64,000 bases of DNA from Pleodorina starrii. Its lineage: Eukaryota > Chlorophyta > Chlorophyceae > Chlamydomonadales > Volvocaceae. Both the position numbers and the translations under genes were made by a program. Below the pieces are notes generated by a model. That model was not told the DNA's origin, searched no databases, and was given only the letters and a program-made list of their open reading frames with translations. This document shows positions 50,801 to 62,278 of this stretch, piece by piece; position 1 is the first letter of the stretch; each line of letters opens with the position of its first letter. Where the stretch lies: assembly GCA_030267565.1 (NCBI GenBank), contig BRXU01000031.1, positions 682,001 to 746,000 on the forward strand, in the 5' to 3' direction.

Positions 50801-53800
50801 TACTGAATCCCGGACGCTGCAGCTGATTACCGCCGACGCCACCGGCGGCACCGACATCGCCGCTACTGAATCCCGGACGCTGCAGCTGATTACCGCCGAC
50901 GCCACCGGCGGCACCGACATCGCCGCTACTGAATCCCGGACGCTGCAGCTGATTACCGCCGACGCCACCGGCGGCACCGACATCGCCGCTACTGAATCCC
51001 GGACGCTGCAGCTGATTACCGCCGACGCCACCGGCGGCACCGACATCGCCGCTACTGAATCCCGGACGCTGCAGCTGATTAACTCCGAGGTCCTCGTCAA
51101 ATTGCTTGGATTTATGATGCTGCGTTGCCAAAGTGGAGCGACGGCGCAAGCCGGCAACACCACCGGACAGCACGAATGTAAGGTCGTCGTTGTCGGAGCC
51201 AAGTTTTCTCTTATGTTTGTGTGCCAATACTGCGAGGTCGTTGTCCAATGGCTGCAAGCGGAAGTAAATGGGGTGGAGCATTTGGGTGCCATCAATGCGG
51301 TGTGTGTATGTGGAATGCTATATACCTAGCTATGAATGAAGACACAGTGCAGCAGTCTGTGGAAAACATCCTGCTGCTGACCGCAAGTAAGGCGCAGCAG
51401 TGTCCAGAAACGTAAGCCGGAGGGGAGGGGGGCCGGAGGGTAACCACGAAGGTAGAAACGGTTGATGCGTGTTTATGCTGTGGTGCAGCGGCACGTATGG
51501 ATGGGTGCTGCTAGATTAATAGATAGACTGAGATGACCACCTGCTGATAATATGAGCGCCGTGTGCCTAGCCTTTCCCTTACCGTCTCCTCTATGTACCA
51601 GGCCTTTCCCTGCCTTACCGTCTCCACTAGGTACCAGGCCTTTCCCTGCCTTACCGCCTCCTCTAGGTACCAGCGGCACACCGTCAGCCACCAGAGCAGC
51701 ACAAGGGCTGGCACCACGAGGACCCACAACACGATCGTTGCCAACATTGTTTGTCTGTAATTCAGCTTGTTGACATCGGGGGCACCCAGGGCGAGGAAGG
51801 CGTAGAAGGTGAGAGCCACCAGAAGGGGCCCTGCATGTGCCGTGCCGCCGCCGCATCAGGCATGATGGTTTAGGAGGGAGGGTTACCGTATTACGTCAAC
51901 GCACGCACCCGGGGCATACATTCGCCTGGGACTGGATGATGTTGTATCTCACCAAAGATGGCCCATGGGTGGATGAAGGCCCCGTATTCGTTCAAAGATA
52001 CTACAGATGGGCTGCTGGGCTGGGTTCTCTCGAACAGTGGCTGGCAGGTATGAACCGGCGGCACGCATGGCATGTGAAAAATTTGACTGGCAAGGACACG
52101 GTACATGTGCTGGGCTCGCTAGCTCGCTCTCGCTCGCTCTCGAGCATGCATGCCGTACGCGTATCTTTGGAACTCTGGAAACGGCCAGGCCTTAATGGCG
52201 CGAAATCCCTTCATGGCCACTTTACTCATGGCCACTTCATGGCCACTTCATGGCCACTTATATGCCAGCGTCATGAAGATGTTTGGGTACCGACATGAAG
52301 GGTGGACGTCGGCATGAACAGGGTGAGCCACTTCATACGGCAGCAACAGTCTTCATACCGAAACCAACTTCGCCATGAAGAGCGGCAGTCCTTCGCCCTC
52401 TTCATTATCCACATAGCGAAATATGTTTGATAGTATATGTAGGAACAGTTTGGGGACTATTTCTAACCCTATGGCAGCCAAACCGGTTTGAAACCGCACA
52501 CGGGCAAATATGGCATGTGCAACGCCAAATTGTGTTTGAGTGTCAATATTTATATTTATTAAGCAGTTTACAAGCCTTCCGTACCAGCCACGCCAACCTC
52601 GACTCGTGGAACCTGGAGTGCTGCGGGAAGCTTCGGACCAATGAAGCGCTTGTACAAGAGGACCAGCAAGACATGCACCAGCATGGTTGCAGCCATCAGG
52701 GCCGTGGCGGTGCACAGCGTGAACAGCAGATCCTGTTCGTCCACCCAGAATGTTCGCGTCGTCACTGCAACTGCATTGCCATCGCCGCCCTGGAGGTCTG
52801 GTGGCAGCAGCGGCGGCGGTGGCGCCTCCCTCGTGGCCCAGCCAGCATCCGTATCGAGCAACCGGCCGTTGGCATCCAGGGCCACGACATCGGAGCCACC
52901 ACCGATTACGTACAAGCTGGTTGGAATCCGGCGGGTTATCCTTCCGCCGCTGTTCGCGCCACTGCCGTTGGTGCTGTTGTCATCTTCGGTGGCAGCGGCA
53001 AACTGAGAGGCGCTCCGAAGCCAAGCGATCAGGGCGTCCCTGCTGTCGGCACCAGGTTCATCAGCGGGCATCAGGGGGAGCCCCACAACAGGTCGGATGA
53101 GGGGCTCTTCACTTTCTGTCGTCATCGCCACTACTGCCTTCGATGCCAGGGTGCGTCCTGCGTTGGCACGTTGGGGCAGTGTTGTTGACGCCAAGAGTGA
53201 CTCGACCGCCTTTGTCACAGTTGTTGATGATGACGGCGCCTCTAGGCCTGCTGCATCGTCCGCTGCCGTTGCTCTCTTCTGCTGCTGCACGGCAGCGGTA
53301 TTTGCGGCCGCCGTGCTAGTGCCCAAGGATATTTGCTGCAAGGCTGCAAGACCGAGGGTTCTTTTGGCCCCAGTTGCCATGTCGACCTCCTTCGGATTGC
53401 TCAAGCTTCTGTCAAGTGGCGGTATGTTGCCCTGTATGCTAAGAACGGACCAGCGTAGTTCTCGGGCGATACGACGGTAGGTGGCATTCACGCCAGGGGA
53501 GGCCAGGAGCGCGGACATGGACAGCATCTGTGGAGGAATGGAATGGAAAGGTGTGTTGGGGCCGGCACAGAGTTTCGACGTGTCGGTCGGCGGTGCGTGA
53601 AGTTCAGTAATTGAGCAGTTGTATGCTATGTATGTATGCTTTGCTCGATTACTGTAATTATAAATGTCTAGCGTATACTATATATACATATATATGCCTA
53701 TATATACATATATACATATATATATTTATGACGGTTTAGGGTTCATATAAATAGCGTATATAATAATATATATAGTATACTACCCTATACATCTTATGTA

Positions 53801-56800
53801 TGTTATGTATATGATAAATATATATATATGTAATATTTATATACGTGTTTACATTTTTTTGGGCGGGGCCCCAAGGGGCCCCGCCCTGTAGGATTGCCCA
53901 TGTCCGTGTCTGTGGACTGTGAACTGTGGTGTCCTAACAAAAGTGCAGAATCTCGGCCAACGGAAATACTGCATAAGTAAAAGATTACATTGTTTATTGC
54001 ACGGTAAATTTATTATTGGAACCCAACATCGCATGAGTACAAACCAGTTTGGCAGTCTCCATGGACCGAGGCCGAGGTCAAACCATCACCTCTCGGCCTA
54101 TAATTAATTCCAGAAGAGTCATCGTTCCTTAAGGTGGAATTCTGACATGACGGCGTGAAATGAATCTTCGTTTCGGCAAGCAACCAACTATGTTTGCACT
54201 GCGAACATTCTTCCCGCGAGCCGCGACCACACCACAGCAGCTCTGCTAGCCGGTCCGATCGTCTTGACGCATATTACTATTATAAAGGTTGCAAGGAGCA
54301 AACCATGAGGGGCAAACTGCTGGTTGTTGGACGCCAAGCCGCCGATGCACGCACGATGCAGTCGGCAACCCAGGGGACTTCTACAGTCCCGGTCCTAATG
54401 TTAAAGTTGTCAAGCCTGCTCTACGATACGGCGAATACCTCGGTAGCGAAGCCTGTGCACTCTCGCCGGCAAGTGCATGTCGTCGCGGCTCTCGCAAACT
54501 AACAGTTCCGCTGTCCTTCTATTGGCAAGTCAGCCTGCGTGATGTGTAAATGATACACTCCATGATTACTATCAAGTAACTTCAGCCAATGCGCTGGCCG
54601 GAAGTAGAGTTGACGCCCTCGCCGCTCGCTTTAGAAATGATGCCGTATTCGGTCCATGCGCTCATGCACCCGGCGGGATGACGCGCTTCGCGCGGCGCCG
54701 GCAGGCCTTGCTAACGACTCGGCTAGCAGGCATTTCGCGAATAAAGCTCTGGCTGTCTAGCAGCTGGAATGTCGACACTCTCAAACTTCACGCCCTCGCC
54801 GCCCCAGCACTCAACTTAACCCGTACGGATTGAACGGGGCCCCGCCCTTTTTTCCGGCTTCAAGGAAGCCGACACCAACCCCTTGTCCTTTCGCGCTGTA
54901 ACATACATGCGCACAGGCAACGTACGCACCCTATTCCGTTCACACAAGCCGGTCCCCCGGTCAACCAACCTGGATGTGGTAGGTGCTCTGCAGCATGGAT
55001 GAACTTCGGTACACTGCCCAGGTGAGGGACGCCGAAGCTCGAGTGAGCGCGGAGGTGGACAGAACGCCGCCCACCAGGAAGCTGCCTATTCGGGAAGCCC
55101 GGATCAGGTCGACCCTCACGGTATCGGGCAGCTTGGTCCTCAGGAGCAGCGGCCTGCGTGGGGACAAGTGTCGCGACACGGCGGTTACGTAACAGAGAGG
55201 CCATACGAGTACCGTCCAACAGATAGACAGCAAGATAGAGAAGCCCAACAGACAATCGAGGTTTCGTTGTACAAGCTTATATGGCTGCATGCGGCTCGTT
55301 TATATGCTGACCGTACAGCTTACTTGCTGCCAAGCTTATTTGCGATGTATAGTCACAAACATACAGTCCCGAGTGTGTCAGCGAAGTGTGTATGTCAGTG
55401 CCGCGTGCGGCTGGCTTATTTAGTTGTCAGTTAGTTAGTTGGAAAAAACGTCCCTCCAGCAGCCACGCACTCACGTGTCGTTTGGGTTACCGGCCACGTC
55501 GTTGACAGCTCCCTCTTGCAGGCTCACAGACGGCTCGCTGCCCTCCCTGGCGTACAGCACTGCCAAGCACGAACGGATGTATTGCTGGGCGTCCCTTGAC
55601 ACTACTGCTGCGGTAGAAGTAGTGTCTTGGACGATGCCGGTTTCAAGCAGGTTGGACGGCGGTGGCGGTGGCGGTGGCGACACATCAGTAGGCGGTGCCG
55701 CCGCCGCCTCCACCGTCGGCGCAGCCACGACTGCCGCCGCCGCGGCTGCTATCTTTGCCGCCGCGTCCTTGGAACTGAAGCACTCTGCAGTAATAAACTT
55801 TGCGCCGCCGTCGAGCTTTAACGTCGCCGCCAGGTCGAATTCCCGTACAGGTTCTGAGAAGGTAAGCTGGACGAGCATGTACCGCAGGTGCAGTACGGCA
55901 CTGCCGTCACTTGCGGTGACGGGGTTGCTTAAAGTGACCGTTGAGTTGGACACCAGCAAGGCACCAGAGATGCTGGGCGGATCGAGGTCCACACTAACCC
56001 ATCGATACCACACCTGATTGGCCACCTGGGTTGGGATTGATAGGGCATGCATGATTTAGGTAGGTGGGTAGCGCATCACAGAGGGGCAGCAGGGTGCGAG
56101 CACATTTGTTTGGCGCACTGCAGGCAGCTCCCAGGTAGTAAGGCGGGTTTCATGGGGTTTAGGCAAGGGTTTGATAAGCTACCATGCAAGCTGTATGTGA
56201 GAAGCTTTGCTGTGTGAAGATATCTGAGGTAATGAAGGAGTCATCGTAGTTGCTTTCGTTGCAGTGGGCTTCTGCTGGCCCTCGGAAACAAGCCAGTGGA
56301 ACGTCTGGCTGGATGATTCGGGTCATCGATAGATAATTTTTGGTGCATAACCATGTGCTGCCTACAATCAATGAAGGCTCGACATTGGGCCGCCGTAACC
56401 TCACCCGAATCCGGAAGAGGTAGTCACCCGTGGATTCAGGATCCAGCCCCCAGGCCACCGTGACACCCGTGCCTGCACCATCCAATCCCTGAACGAAGCG
56501 AGCCAAGCCGGGGGCGGGAGTGATTAGTGGCGGTATGGCAGGAAGTGCGGGTTACTTACTGACGCCCAACTTGTCCGGGCATCATAAATCAACCCGCATA
56601 CATATAATTACTTTCGAAAGGCATGTTCCGACAGGTAGCTAGGCTTGTGGGGTAGCATCCACCGTCCACATGCGCTGCATGTATTCCATCAGGAAACTTC
56701 CAACCATCAGCCCCGGGCCCATCCACTCGCATGTTCCTTCCATTTTGTCAAGAACTGAAGCCACGCCTGCTAAGTCTTCAGCCCCGCAATTACACCTTGA

Positions 56801-59800
56801 GAGTCCCTCGTCCGGGCCGGATGGTGTCGTCTGGCTCCTCCAGCGACAAAAGCTTTTCCAGTCTTTCCGAATCGATGGAGTTGTAGACAGCGGATGCACC
56901 CCTTTCACGGATTGTGTACACCACACCACAGCCACAGACCTCACAGAAGTGGGAGGAAGTGCCCGAAAGAGCAATGGCAACACGGAATGAGCCTCGTGTG
57001 ACGGAGGGGATAGCGAAGTGGGCTTGGCCGGGCACCAGAGAGCAAGCGGGGGGGAAAGGCAGAGGAGGAAGGGAGGGTGGAAAGGGAGGAGAGGGAGGGG
57101 GAGAAGGGGGGATAGGGGGTGAAGGAGGAGGAGAAGGAGGGGATGGGGGCAAAGGGGGAGGAGAGGGGGAAGGTGGTGAGGGAGGGGGAGAAGGAGGGAA
57201 GGGGGGAGAAGGAGGGGGGGAAGGAGGGGACGGTGGAGAAGGTGGGGGGGAAGGTGGGGATGGCGGTGATGGAGGAGGAGAAGGGGGGAAAGGAGGAGGG
57301 TGGGGAGATGGGGGGGATGGGGGTGAGGGAGGGGGAGAAGGAGGGGAGGGGGGAGAAGGTGGGGGATTGGGTGGTGAGGGCGGAGAAGGAGGTGGTGAGG
57401 GTGGGGATGGTGGATTTGGTGGATTTGGAGGGGATGGGGGAGAAGGAGGTGGAGAAGGCGGAGAGGGAGGGGGTGAAGGAGGGGATGGCGGGGAAGGAGG
57501 GGGAGAAGGGGGGAAGGGGGGTAGTGGGGGAGAAGGAGGGGAGGGGGGTGATGGAGGGGGAGATGGAGGGGATGGGGGAGACGGAGGTGGGGAAGGCGGG
57601 GATGGTGGAGAAGGCGTGGGTGAAGGGGGGAAAGGAGGAGGGCTAGGAGATGGCGGAGAAGGGGGTGAGGGAGGGGGAGAAGGGGGCAGGGGTGGAGAAG
57701 GTGGGGGCTTGGGTGGTGAGGGCGGAGAAGGCGGTGGTGAGGGTGGGGATGGTGGATTTGGTGGATTTGGAGGGGATGGGGGAGAAGGAGGTGGAGAAGG
57801 CGGAGAGGGAGGGGGTGAAGGAGGGGATGGCGGGGAAGGAGGGGGAGAAGGGGGGATGGGGGGTAGTGGGGGAGAAGGAGGGGAGGGGGGTGATGGAGGG
57901 GGAGATGGAGGGGATGGGGGAGACGGAGGTGGGGAAGGCGGGGATGGTGGTGAAGGCGTGGGTGAAGGGGGGAAAGGAGGAGGGCTAGGAGATGGCGGAG
58001 ATGGGAGTGAGGGAGGGGGAGAAGGGGGCAGGGGTGGAGAAGGTGGGGGATTGGGTGGTGAGGGCGGAGAAGGCGGTGGTGAGGGTGGGGATGGTGGATT
58101 TGGTGGATTTGGAGGGGTTGGGGGAGAAGGAGGTGGAGAAGGCGGAGAGGGAGGGGGTGAAGGAGGGGATGGCGGGGAAGGAGGGGGAGAAGGGGGGAAG
58201 GGGGGTAGTGGGGGAGAAGGAGGGGAGGGGGGTGATGGAGGGGGAGATGGAGGGGATGGGGGAGACGGAGGTGGGGAAGGAGGGGATGGGGGAGAAGGCG
58301 GGGGTGAAGGGGGGAAAGGAGGAGGGCTAGGAGATGGTGGAGAAGGGGGTGAGGGAGGGGGAGAAGGGGGCAGGGGTGGAGAAGGTGGGGGATTGGGTGG
58401 TGAGGGCGGAGAAGGCGGTGGTGAGGGTGGGGATGGTGGGTTTGGTGGATTTGGAGGGGATGGGGGAGAAGGAGGTGGAGAAGGTGGAGAGGGAGGGGGT
58501 GAAGGAGGGGATGGCGGGGAAGGAGGGGGAGAAGGGGGGAAGGGGGGTAGTGGGGGAGAAGGAGGGGAGGGGGGTGACGGAGGGGGAGATGGAGGGGAGG
58601 GGGGAGACGGAGGTGGGGAAGGCGGGGATGGTGGAGAAGGCGGGGGTGAAGGGGGGAAAGGAGGAGGGCTGGGAGATGTCGGAGATGGGGGTGAGGGAGG
58701 TGGGGCAGGGGGCAAGGGTGGAGAAGGTGGGGGATTGGGTGGTGAGGGCGGAGACGGCGGTGGGGAGGGTGGGGATGGGGGATTTGGTGGCTTTGGAGGG
58801 GATGGGGGAGAAGGAGGTGGAGAAGGTGGAGAGGGAGGGGGTGAAGGAGGGGATGGCGGGGAAGGAGGGGGAGAAGGGGGGAAGGGGGGTAGTGGGGGAG
58901 AAGGAGGGGAGGGGGGTGACGGAGGGGGAGATGGAGGGGAGGGGGGAGACGGAGGTGGGGACGGCGGGGATGGTGGAGAAGGCGGGGGTGAAGGGGGGAA
59001 AGGAGGAGGGCTGGGAGATGTCGGAGATGGGGGTGAGGGAGGTGGGGCAGGGGGCAAGGGTGGAGAAGGTGGGGGATTGGGTGGTGAGGGCGGAGACGGC
59101 GGTGGTGAGGGTGGGGATGGTGGATTTGGTGGATTTGGAGGGGATGGGGGAGAAGGAGGTGGAGAAGGTGGAGTGGTAGGGGGAGAAGGAGGGGATGGCG
59201 GGGAAGGAGGGGGAGAAGGAGGAAAGGGGGGTGGTGGGGGAGGAGGGGGGGATGGGGGTGACGGAGGGGGAGATGGAGGGAATGGAGGAGAAGGCGGGGG
59301 GGACGGTGGGGACGGTGGAGATGGAGGAGGAGACGGGGGAAAAGGAGGGGGGCTGGGAAATGGCGGAGATGGGGGTGAGGGAGGTGGGGCAGGAGGCAAG
59401 GGTGGAGAAGGGGGGGGATTGGGTGGTGAGGGCGGAGAAGGGGGTGGAGAGGGCGGGGATGGTGGATTCGGTGGATTTGGAGGGGAGGGGGGAGGGGGAG
59501 GTGGAGAAGGAGGAGAGGGAGGGGTTGAAGGAGGGGATGGCGGGGAAGGAGGGGGAGAAGGAGGAAAGGGGGGCGGGGGGGGAGAAGGGGGGGATGGGGG
59601 TGACGGAGGGGGAGAAGGGGGGGATGGGGGTGACGGAGGGGGAGATGGAGGAAATGGAGGAGAAGGCGGGGGTGAAGGTGGGGACGGTGGAGATGGAGGA
59701 GGAGACGGGGGAAAAGGAGGGGGGCTGGGAGATGGCGGAGATGGGGGTGAGGGAGGGGGAGAAGGGGGCAGGGGCGGAGAAGGTGGGGGATTGGGTGGTG

Positions 59801-62007
59801 AGGGCGGAGAAGGGGGCGGTGAGGGCGGGGATGGTGGATTCGGTGGAGTTGGAGGGGATGGGGGACGAGGAGGTGGAGAAGGAGGAGAGGGAGGGGGTGA
59901 AGGAGGGGATGGCGGGGAAGGAGGGGGAGAAGGAGGGAAGGGGGGTGGTGGGGGAGAAGGGGGGGATGGGGGTGATGGAGGGGGAGATGGAGGGGATGGA
60001 GGGGAAGGCGGGGGCGAAGGTGGGGATGGAGGAGAAGGCGGGGGGGAAGGTGGGGACGGCGGAGATGGCGGGGGTGAAGGGGGGAAAGGAGGAGGGCTAG
60101 GAGATGGCGGAGAAGGGGGTGAGGGAGGGGGAGAAGGGGGCAGGGGTGGAGAAGGTGGGGGATTGGGTGGTGAGGGCGGAGAAGGGGGCGGTGAGGGTGG
60201 GGATGGTGGATTTGGTGGATTTGGTGGGTTTGGTGGGGAGGGGGGTTATGGAGGTGTAGATGGTGGAGTGGGTGGGAGTGAAGGAGGGGATGGGGGGGAA
60301 GGAGGGGTAGAAGGAGGGAAGGGTGGTGGTGGGGGAGAAGGGGGGGATGGGGGTGACGGAGGGGGAGATGGAGGGGATGGAGGAGATGGCGGGGGGGACG
60401 GTGGGGATGGAGGAGATGGAGGAGGAGACGGGGGAAGAGGAGGAGGGCGGGGAGATGGGGGAGATGGGGGTGAGGGAGGGGGAGAAGGGGGCAAGGGCGG
60501 AGAAGGTGGGGGATTGGGTGGTGAGGGCGGAGAAGGGGGTGGTGAGGGTGGGGATGGTGGATTCGGTGGATTTGGAGGGGATGGGGGAGGAGGAGGAGAC
60601 GGGGGGAATGGGGGAGGAGGCGGAGGGGAAGGAGGGGGAGAGGGTGGTGATGGCGGACGAGGAGGCAGGGGGGGAGGTGATGGCGGAGTGGGTGGGGAGG
60701 GCGGCAATCTTGGCCGATACCAGTTCCATGCACCGCTCCACTTTCCAGGAAAGTTGGGTGGCCTGGGGGGCCCTGGCGGCCGGGGTGGCCAGGGGCTGTC
60801 GGGCCTCGCCGGCGTTGAAATCACCTGAGAGAATGACCATGGGGGCATGGTGGGACTCCTTGGCCGGGCGGGGCCTGCCGGTCGGAATGGTGGCGCGGAG
60901 GGGGCATCTGGCGGCTTGGATGCTGTCGGCGGCAGCGGAGGTCGCCGCCGAGAAGCGGGGATCCATGGCGTGGCGCGTTCACAGAGGTCGGTCTTTTCAT
61001 GCCACTGGCCAACCCACTCGGCCCCGGCGACGTTCGTGCCGTTTGGGCCTCGAACGGTGTAGTTGCGGGCCTTGAACTGGTCACTGTAGATGTCCCAGCA
61101 GCATCTGCCGTCGGGGGCAATGACGTGGGTGTAGCCAACTGCATGGGGAGTGGGTTGCATGCATTGGGGGGACCGGAGAAGGTGCGTGTTGGGATGTCGT
61201 TTTGAAGGGCGTTGTGTCATCGGATGCTACGCCTTTGCTACAGACAGGTCAATCAGCCAGCGGTGGAAACCGTTTCCTAGATTAGGAACGATGGAAACCA
61301 CTTTACGGTTCAGAATGGAAGAGCAGAACTGTCAGCTAGGAGCTTCATCATTCATGGAAATGTGAGTTCTTGAAATATCTAAGCAGTGCAAACAACAATG
61401 CACTAGACTTGTTGTAGCACATGCATTGCTGCCGTCAGAGATGTCTTTTTGGGGGAGGAGCGGCAGGCAGCAGGGTGCGTGCATGGACGGGGCGCCGTGT
61501 GTACGGTATGCATGCCATGCATGCGTGCCCTAGCTACATGCTAAGAGCATGATGACCTGCGGCGTAGACCTGCGGCGTAACTCAGACTGCCACGGTTTAT
61601 CTACTACTCCCATCCGCGATATTCGGTGGAAGGAGCGCAAGTGGTGTATCACGCACGGTGATCCTCCACCGTCAGTGGAAAGACTTCCGCGTGGCATACG
61701 TAGTCCACCGTCGGCATACCTTCCCGTGTTATTGGGTCGTACCACTGCCACCCAAGACCGTCCAGGTCAAAGAACGAGACGTTGTACGCTGTGTCACGTG
61801 ACTGACCCGCAGGTCCATAGTACGTCCTAATTCTCATGCCGTAAATCGCCTGTCCCTGTGGGTTTTGATTGTGCTGGTAATAATCCTGCAGCTGATAGGA
61901 TACGATCCTGTTGCGCATACAAGGGTCGATTAGGATGGAATAAAAGCGGGGCCCGGGGTTTAATGGTCTCGATTGGCAGCAGGAGTTGGCCTCACATGCA
62001 GGTACGC
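45861..62007 (-). CDS. Giant gene B: paralogue of gene A (5' end not seen)
   Basis: Exons: 62007-61657, 61138-56796, 56488-56405, 56025-55475, 55153-54970, 53527-52585, 52000-51953, 51830-51541, about 51254-50369 (or from 51317), 49818-48205, 47884-47763, 47228-47076, 46862-46661, 46544-46512, 46336-45861. Phases agree at every junction. From the Ig-like domain to the C-terminus it matches gene A exon by exon. The upstream half differs: a Cys-containing domain and a very long Pro-rich stalk replace the discoidin and PAN domains. One TAA lies in frame in the Pro-rich exon (60246-60248). The first exon with a signal peptide is not visible and may lie beyond the transposon that starts at 62279. 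Confidence 0.6.
48205..49818 (-). CDS. Gene B exon: Ser/Gln/Gly-rich cytosolic region
   Basis: Collinear with A exon 12 (SIWQIKNKVKDLVGYSATLL ... KVAFALAAHEGLDKRLLLPV), 1614 nt, phase 1-1, with small in-frame indels (RDDVRTVGMNE inserted; SDGKASGG missing). Confidence 0.65.
50090..50216 (-). mobile_element. 127-bp 3' relic of a Dualen-like retrotransposon
   Basis: Homologous to the last 130 bp of the element at 20305-25195, including the (AAT)n tail. It is flanked by CAGCAGAGCTTG on both sides (50078-50089 and 50217-50228). Copy A has one CTAGCAGAGCGTG there (near 18378). It is an extremely 5'-truncated insertion in an intron of gene B. Confidence 0.75.
50369..51317 (-). CDS. Gene B exon: 21-residue repeat region, 10 units
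   Basis: From TATATAG at 51318 (or CGCTTGCAG near 51255) the frame reads RIDGTQMLHPIYFRLQPLDN, then ten tandem repeats of consensus NQLQRPGFSSGDVGAAGGVG plus Gly, then VHSKPWVGMDDTMLGPHWAM and an A|GGTGCG-type donor in phase 1. The first eight units are identical at the protein level. Confidence 0.6.
50480..51085 (-). repeat. 63-bp coding minisatellite of gene B, 10 units
   Basis: Same 63-bp period as in gene A but a different consensus (GVGG instead of GVSA, DVGAA instead of DAPGA). The units are almost identical to one another. Confidence 0.9.
51541..51830 (-). CDS. Gene B exon: two TM helices with triplicated 12-residue turn
   Basis: PLLVALTFYAFLALGAPDVN and MLATIVLWVLVVPALVLLWW as in A exon 10. 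Then WYLEEAVRQGKA, WYLVETVRQGKA and WYIEETVRERLG occur in tandem, where A has one unit. The donor CAG|GTGGTC is the intact pre-insertion site of the retrotransposon in A. Confidence 0.7.
51953..52000 (-). CDS. Gene B micro-exon (A exon 9 equivalent)
   Basis: A 48-nt exon, phase 1-1, reading VSLNEYGAFIHPWAIFG between a CTGTAG acceptor and G|GTGAGA donor. Its counterpart in copy A is frameshifted. Confidence 0.45.
52155..52575. repeat. Copy-B-specific intronic insertion with CATGGCCACTT repeats
   Basis: Relative to copy A, about 420 bp are inserted directly upstream of the exon 8 donor. It contains three to four tandem CATGGCCACTT units (52200-52260) and ends in an AT-rich segment. No ORF or clear terminal repeat is seen. 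Confidence 0.45.
52585..53527 (-). CDS. Gene B exon: membrane-proximal domain and TM helix
   Basis: Equivalent to A exon 8 (MLSMSALLASPGVNATYRRI ... ALMAATMLVHVLLVLLYKR), 314 codons plus one base, ending G|GTACGG. It differs from A by several in-frame deletions, including a GVAGSHG loss beside YVIGGG. Confidence 0.65.
53856..54886 (-). mobile_element. Hairpin-end element E3, inverted
   Basis: Read on the minus strand it starts ACAAGGGGTTGGTGTCGGC (54886) and ends GGGCGGGGCCCC-TT-GGGGCCCCGCCC (53861-53887). The interior is collinear with E1 over about 1 kb. Copy A lacks it between GTGTTTACC and CTGTAACATACATGCGC (near 27680). Confidence 0.75.
54970..55153 (-). CDS. Gene B exon equivalent to A exon 7
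   Basis: PLLLRTKLPDTVRVDLIRAS, then a six-codon insertion (GGVLST) relative to A, then SALTRASASLTWAVYRSS. Phase 2-0. Confidence 0.6.
55475..56025 (-). CDS. Gene B exon: bacterial-Ig-like domain
   Basis: Same signature as gene A exon 6 (MLVQLTFSEPVREFDLAATL, AVNDVAGNPNDT). The Ala/Pro insert is shorter (PPPPPPPSN). It ends in phase 2 before GTGAGT. Confidence 0.6.
56405..56488 (-). CDS. Gene B exon equivalent to A exon 5
   Basis: Reads GLDGAGTGVTVAWGLDPEST followed by GDYLFRIR, phase 0-0, seven codons shorter than in A. Conserved donor CGG|GTGAGG. Confidence 0.6.
56796..61138 (-). CDS. Gene B giant (SPP)n exon
   Basis: It starts with GYTHVIAPDGRCCWDIYSDQ, then FKARNYTVRGPNGTNVAGAE and a Pro-rich linker. 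About 1,150 residues of PPSPPPSPPSPP follow, then the module HFAIPSVTRGSFRVAIALSG ... FCEVCGCGVVYTIRERGAS shared with gene A. Such stalks are hydroxyprolinated, rod-like wall segments in volvocine algae. A TAA at 60246-60248 interrupts the frame in an atypical stretch; apart from it, 4.3 kb are open. Whether this is a real nonsense mutation, an unrecognised intron or an assembly error cannot be told here. Confidence 0.6.
57080..60640 (-). repeat. Higher-order Pro-rich minisatellite, unit about 342 bp
   Basis: The landmark GATTTGGTGGATTTGGAGG recurs near 57413, 57755, 58097, 58439, 58781 and 59123, and then at slightly variable spacing to about 60560. Each unit equals 114 codons composed of 9-15 bp subrepeats. 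The 1,304-codon Gly/Glu frame on the plus strand is a reflection of the same repeat. Confidence 0.85.
61657..62007 (-). CDS. Gene B exon: Cys-containing ectodomain, unknown family
   Basis: VPACEANSCCQSRPLNPGPR, SILIDPCMRNRIVSYQLQDY, TAYNVSFFDLDGLGWQWYDP and DYVCHAEVFPLTVEDH. Even cysteines and many aromatic residues suggest an extracellular domain. I do not recognise it. The acceptor is GTCAG at 62008 and the donor C|GTGCGT. Confidence 0.5.
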
Positions 62008-62278
62008 CTGACGGCCCTAGACCGTACATACATCTGCAGAAGGTGCAGCACACGCCCAGCCGCCGCCAAATGCATTTCGATTGGTTCGCCAGTTGTCCGT
62101 CCGTCCAGCAGCAGGTTACTAACCTGCCACATACATATCTGCTTCACCAAACGAACAACCCACTCACGATTCACCTGTGCCAATCCCTGCAGAAGTTGGG
62201 ATGCCCCGTTAAATTACTGCGTAGGGCGCGCGGGGTTGGGATTGGGGGTGGCGAGGTCGATGGTGGTGGTGGCGGGAT

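Noticed and set aside
56639..60733. 1,364-codon His/Pro/Leu-rich ORF on the minus strand
   Set aside because: Out of frame with the conserved FRVAIALSG...CEVCGCG module over most of its length and made only of repeat-derived HPLPHPP. A shadow of the same exon.
56914..60828. 1,304-codon Gly/Glu/Asp-rich ORF on the plus strand
   Set aside because: It is the complement of the (SPP)n exon of gene B. The repeat period is a multiple of three, so several frames stay open. The minus frame has conserved domains at both ends and proper splice sites.
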